DNA of 44,655 nt. It comes from Pseudomonas sp. A-1. GTDB lineage: Bacteria; Pseudomonadota; Gammaproteobacteria; Pseudomonadales; Pseudomonadaceae. Numbering within the stretch: the stretch's first letter is position 1; every line of letters begins with the position of its first letter. A program made the position numbers and the translations under genes. Positions 42,850 through 44,655 of this stretch are shown in pieces. The DNA lies in NCBI RefSeq assembly GCF_004801855.1, contig NZ_SSTC01000034.1:1-44655 (forward strand), read 5' to 3'. The notes under the pieces are model-generated. The model saw nothing but the letters and a program-made list of their open reading frames with translations. It made no database searches and was not told the DNA's origin.

Positions 42850-43872
42850 ATGAGAACCTTGAAACTCGTTGCCCTCGCTGCCGCCATCGGCGCCGCCTCT
42901 GCTGCCCAGGCCGCCGACAGCTACACCCTGAAGGTCGGCCACTTCCTGCCGTCCACCTCCAACGCCCAGGTCAACATCATCGAGCCGTGGTGCGAACAGC
43001 TGCGCCAGGAGTCCAATGACCGCCTGAAGTGCCAGCTGTACCCGTCGATGCAGCTGGGCGGCACCCCCGCCAAGCTGGCCGACATGGCGCGCAACGGCGT
43101 GGCCGACATTGTCTGGACCGCCCCGGCCTACTCCGCCGGCAAGTTCCCGCGCGTCGAGGTTCTCGAACTGCCGTTCATGCTGCCCTACGGCGGCAAGGCC
43201 GGTAACGACATCATCTGGAAGTTCTACGAGCAGTACGCCAAGGACGACTTCAAGGGCTACAAGGTGCTCTCCGTGTTCGGCGACGGCGGCATGGACCTGC
43301 ACACTCGCGGCAAGGCGGTGAAGACCCTCGAGGACCTCAAGGGCCTGAAACTGCGCGCCTCCAGCCGCACCGCGGCCAAGACCGTGGAAGCCCTCGGCGC
43401 CACTCCGGTGAGCATGCCGCCGGCGCAGATGACCGAAGCCATCTCCAAGGGCGTGGTCGACGGCGCCCTGGCCTCCTGGGAAGTGGTTCCGGCCACCAAG
43501 CTCGACGAAGTTACCGAGTTCCACAGCGTCGCACCGGAAGGCCAGCACGCCATCGGCTACACCGTGCTGACCATGCTGATGAACCAGAAGAAGTTCGACA
43601 GCCTGCCCAAGGACCTGCAGGAAATCATCGACCGCAACAGCGGCCCGGCGCTGAACGACCGCTTCGCCACCGCCTGGGACAAGGCGATGGATGCCGCCCG
43701 CAACGCCGCTCCGGCCGAAAGCCGCGTGGCCATCGACGCAGACGCCTACAAGGCCATGCAGGACGCCGCTGCCGGCGTCGCCGATGTCTGGGCCAAGGAT
43801 GCAAGCGAGAACGGAATCGACGGCAAGGCGCTCGTGGAAGGCGCACGCAACCTGTCCTCCGCTACTCGGTAA
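42850..43872 (+). CDS. TRAP transporter substrate-binding protein (DctP type)
   Basis: A 340-aa periplasmic solute receptor. The signal peptide is MRTLKLVALAAAIGAASAAQ (cut after AQA). The mature part has the DctP fold hallmarks: YTLKVGHFLPSTSNAQVNII, LGGTPAKLADMARNGVADIV, and GLKLRASSRTAAKTVEALGA with PVSMPPAQMTEAISKGVVDG, the region whose Arg binds the carboxylate of the ligand in the family. GGGAG lies 6 nt before the ATG. First gene of dctP-Q-M; a putative HpaR site upstream and the hpa neighbours suggest 4-hydroxyphenylacetate or a similar aromatic acid as ligand, replacing the MFS carrier HpaX used in enterobacteria. Confidence 0.94.
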   Translation: MRTLKLVALAAAIGAASAAQAADSYTLKVGHFLPSTSNAQVNIIEPWCEQLRQESNDRLKCQLYPSMQLGGTPAKLADMARNGVADIVWTAPAYSAGKFPRVEVLELPFMLPYGGKAGNDIIWKFYEQYAKDDFKGYKVLSVFGDGGMDLHTRGKAVKTLEDLKGLKLRASSRTAAKTVEALGATPVSMPPAQMTEAISKGVVDGALASWEVVPATKLDEVTEFHSVAPEGQHAIGYTVLTMLMNQKKFDSLPKDLQEIIDRNSGPALNDRFATAWDKAMDAARNAAPAESRVAIDADAYKAMQDAAAGVADVWAKDASENGIDGKALVEGARNLSSATR

Positions 43873-43880
43873 TACACAAA

Positions 43881-44408
43881 ATGAATGAGTCGCTGTCCTT
43901 CGAGAGCGGCCTGACCGCAGAACACGGCGTCTTCCGCCGTGTTCTGCATTACGTCGCCCAGGGCTTCGCCCTGGCCGGCGGTCTGGTCCTGCTGCTGCTC
44001 ATCAACATGTCGCTGATATCGATCATCGGCCGCAAGCTGTTCAACACGCCGATCCGCGGCGACATCGAGCTGATGGAAATCGGCGCCTCCATCGCCATCG
44101 CCGCCTTCCTGCCGCTGTGCGAGCTGCGTGGTACCCACATCAAGGTCGACGCCTTCACCATGAAGGCTTCCCCGCTGGTGCAGCGCACCCTGGACGGCTT
44201 CGCCCACCTGCTGTGCCTGGTCGCCGCGCTGATCCTGGCCTGGCGCACCGGCCTGCAGATGTTCGACAACATGGAGTACGGCGACGTCTCCACCCTGCTG
44301 TCGATCCCGCTGTGGATCCCGCTGATGTGCATCGTGCCCAGCCTTGTCCTGCTGGCGCTGTGCTCGCTGGCCCGCATCATCGACATGTTCCGTGGAGGTC
44401 GCGCATGA
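43881..44408 (+). CDS. TRAP transporter small membrane subunit (DctQ type)
   Basis: A 175-aa inner-membrane protein with four hydrophobic segments (about 34-54, 68-84, 108-126, 145-165). The segments INMSLISIIGRKLFNTPIRG, ELMEIGASIAIAAFLPLCEL and RGTHIKVDAF are typical of DctQ. It starts 8 nt after the dctP stop without a clear Shine-Dalgarno, so translation is probably coupled; its TGA overlaps the dctM ATG. Confidence 0.93.
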   Translation: MNESLSFESGLTAEHGVFRRVLHYVAQGFALAGGLVLLLLINMSLISIIGRKLFNTPIRGDIELMEIGASIAIAAFLPLCELRGTHIKVDAFTMKASPLVQRTLDGFAHLLCLVAALILAWRTGLQMFDNMEYGDVSTLLSIPLWIPLMCIVPSLVLLALCSLARIIDMFRGGRA

Positions 44409-44655
44409 GCGGTCTGAGTCTCGGCCTGATTGCCCTGGCCATCACCCTCACCCTGCTGGCCCTGCGCGTGCACATCGGCATCACCATGCTGATCGGCGGT
44501 GCCGCCTGCTTCCTCGCGGTCAACGACGGCGACCTGTCCTCGCTGCTGTTCACCCTCAACAACCTGGCCTACTCGCGCCTGTCCAACTACGACCTGGCGG
44601 TGATTCCGCTGTTCGTGCTGATGGGCCAGTTCGCCACCCACGGCGGCCTGTCGCG
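44405..44655 (+). CDS. TRAP transporter large permease subunit (DctM type), 5' part
   Basis: Only ~83 codons are present; the gene continues past the right edge. The ATG at 44405 overlaps the dctQ stop (ATGA). The translation begins MSGLSLGLIALAITLTLLAL and continues with LRVHIGITMLIGGAACF, then LSNYDLAVIPLFVLMGQFA, which is the conserved start of DctM permeases (the PLFVLMG segment). It is the channel subunit driving Na+-coupled uptake in the family. Confidence 0.93.
   Translation, partial: MSGLSLGLIALAITLTLLALRVHIGITMLIGGAACFLAVNDGDLSSLLFTLNNLAYSRLSNYDLAVIPLFVLMGQFATHGGLS

Overview
The window reads as a chromosomal segment of a high-GC gammaproteobacterium of the Pseudomonas / Stutzerimonas kind. 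The support is Pseudomonas-type glutamate-cysteine ligase, ArgA and ArgE, an OprD-family porin, tex, BcsE/F/G, dense GC-rich third positions, and three nested intergenic palindromes of the sort scattered through these genomes. No tRNA, rRNA, CRISPR array, IS element, integrase or phage gene was seen.

Left part (1-8413): the 5' end of a bcsE-bcsF-bcsG operon on the minus strand (cellulose secretion, c-di-GMP sensing, phosphoethanolamine modification). It is divergent from a tex plus PaaI-like thioesterase pair, followed by gshA and a LysR-type regulator that has a perfect 12-bp-arm palindrome upstream.

Centre-left (8434-21106, minus strand): about 12.7 kb holding four consecutive genes for exported proteins, in transcription order a 164-aa secreted protein, an 889-aa DUF11-type protein, a ~1943-aa protein with DUF11/SdrD-B-like modules and a large C-terminal beta-barrel, and a 1115-aa DUF11/SdrD-B-like protein. 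All have Sec signal peptides. They share Ca-site-like DxNGNGxxD segments and common sequence modules. I know no assigned function for such a set; it is the best candidate here for an undescribed envelope/surface system.

Middle (21316-31060): housekeeping genes. These are argA and argE (arginine biosynthesis); a DUF47/PhoU-like regulator with its PiT phosphate transporter; a second, PitA-like phosphate transporter in divergent orientation; a CYTH-CHAD triphosphatase; and a stand-alone GspE/PilB-type ATPase.

Right part (31197-44655): a complete lower pathway for homoprotocatechuate (from 4-hydroxyphenylacetate): hpaG1-hpaG2-hpaE-hpaD-hpaF-hpaH-hpaI-gabD-hpaR plus a GlcG/HbpS-like gene, all on the minus strand. 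It is divergent from the AraC-type activator hpaA, then an OprD porin and a TRAP transporter (dctP-dctQ-dctM, last gene cut). The enzymes carry 3,4-dihydroxyphenylacetate through ring cleavage, dehydrogenation, isomerisation, decarboxylation, hydration and aldol cleavage to pyruvate and succinic semialdehyde, and gabD takes the latter to succinate. Five sites matching TTAACATGTTAA with at most one mismatch lie only in the control regions of hpaG1/hpaA, oprD and dctP, and probably form the HpaR regulon. The 4-HPA hydroxylase hpaBC is not in the window.
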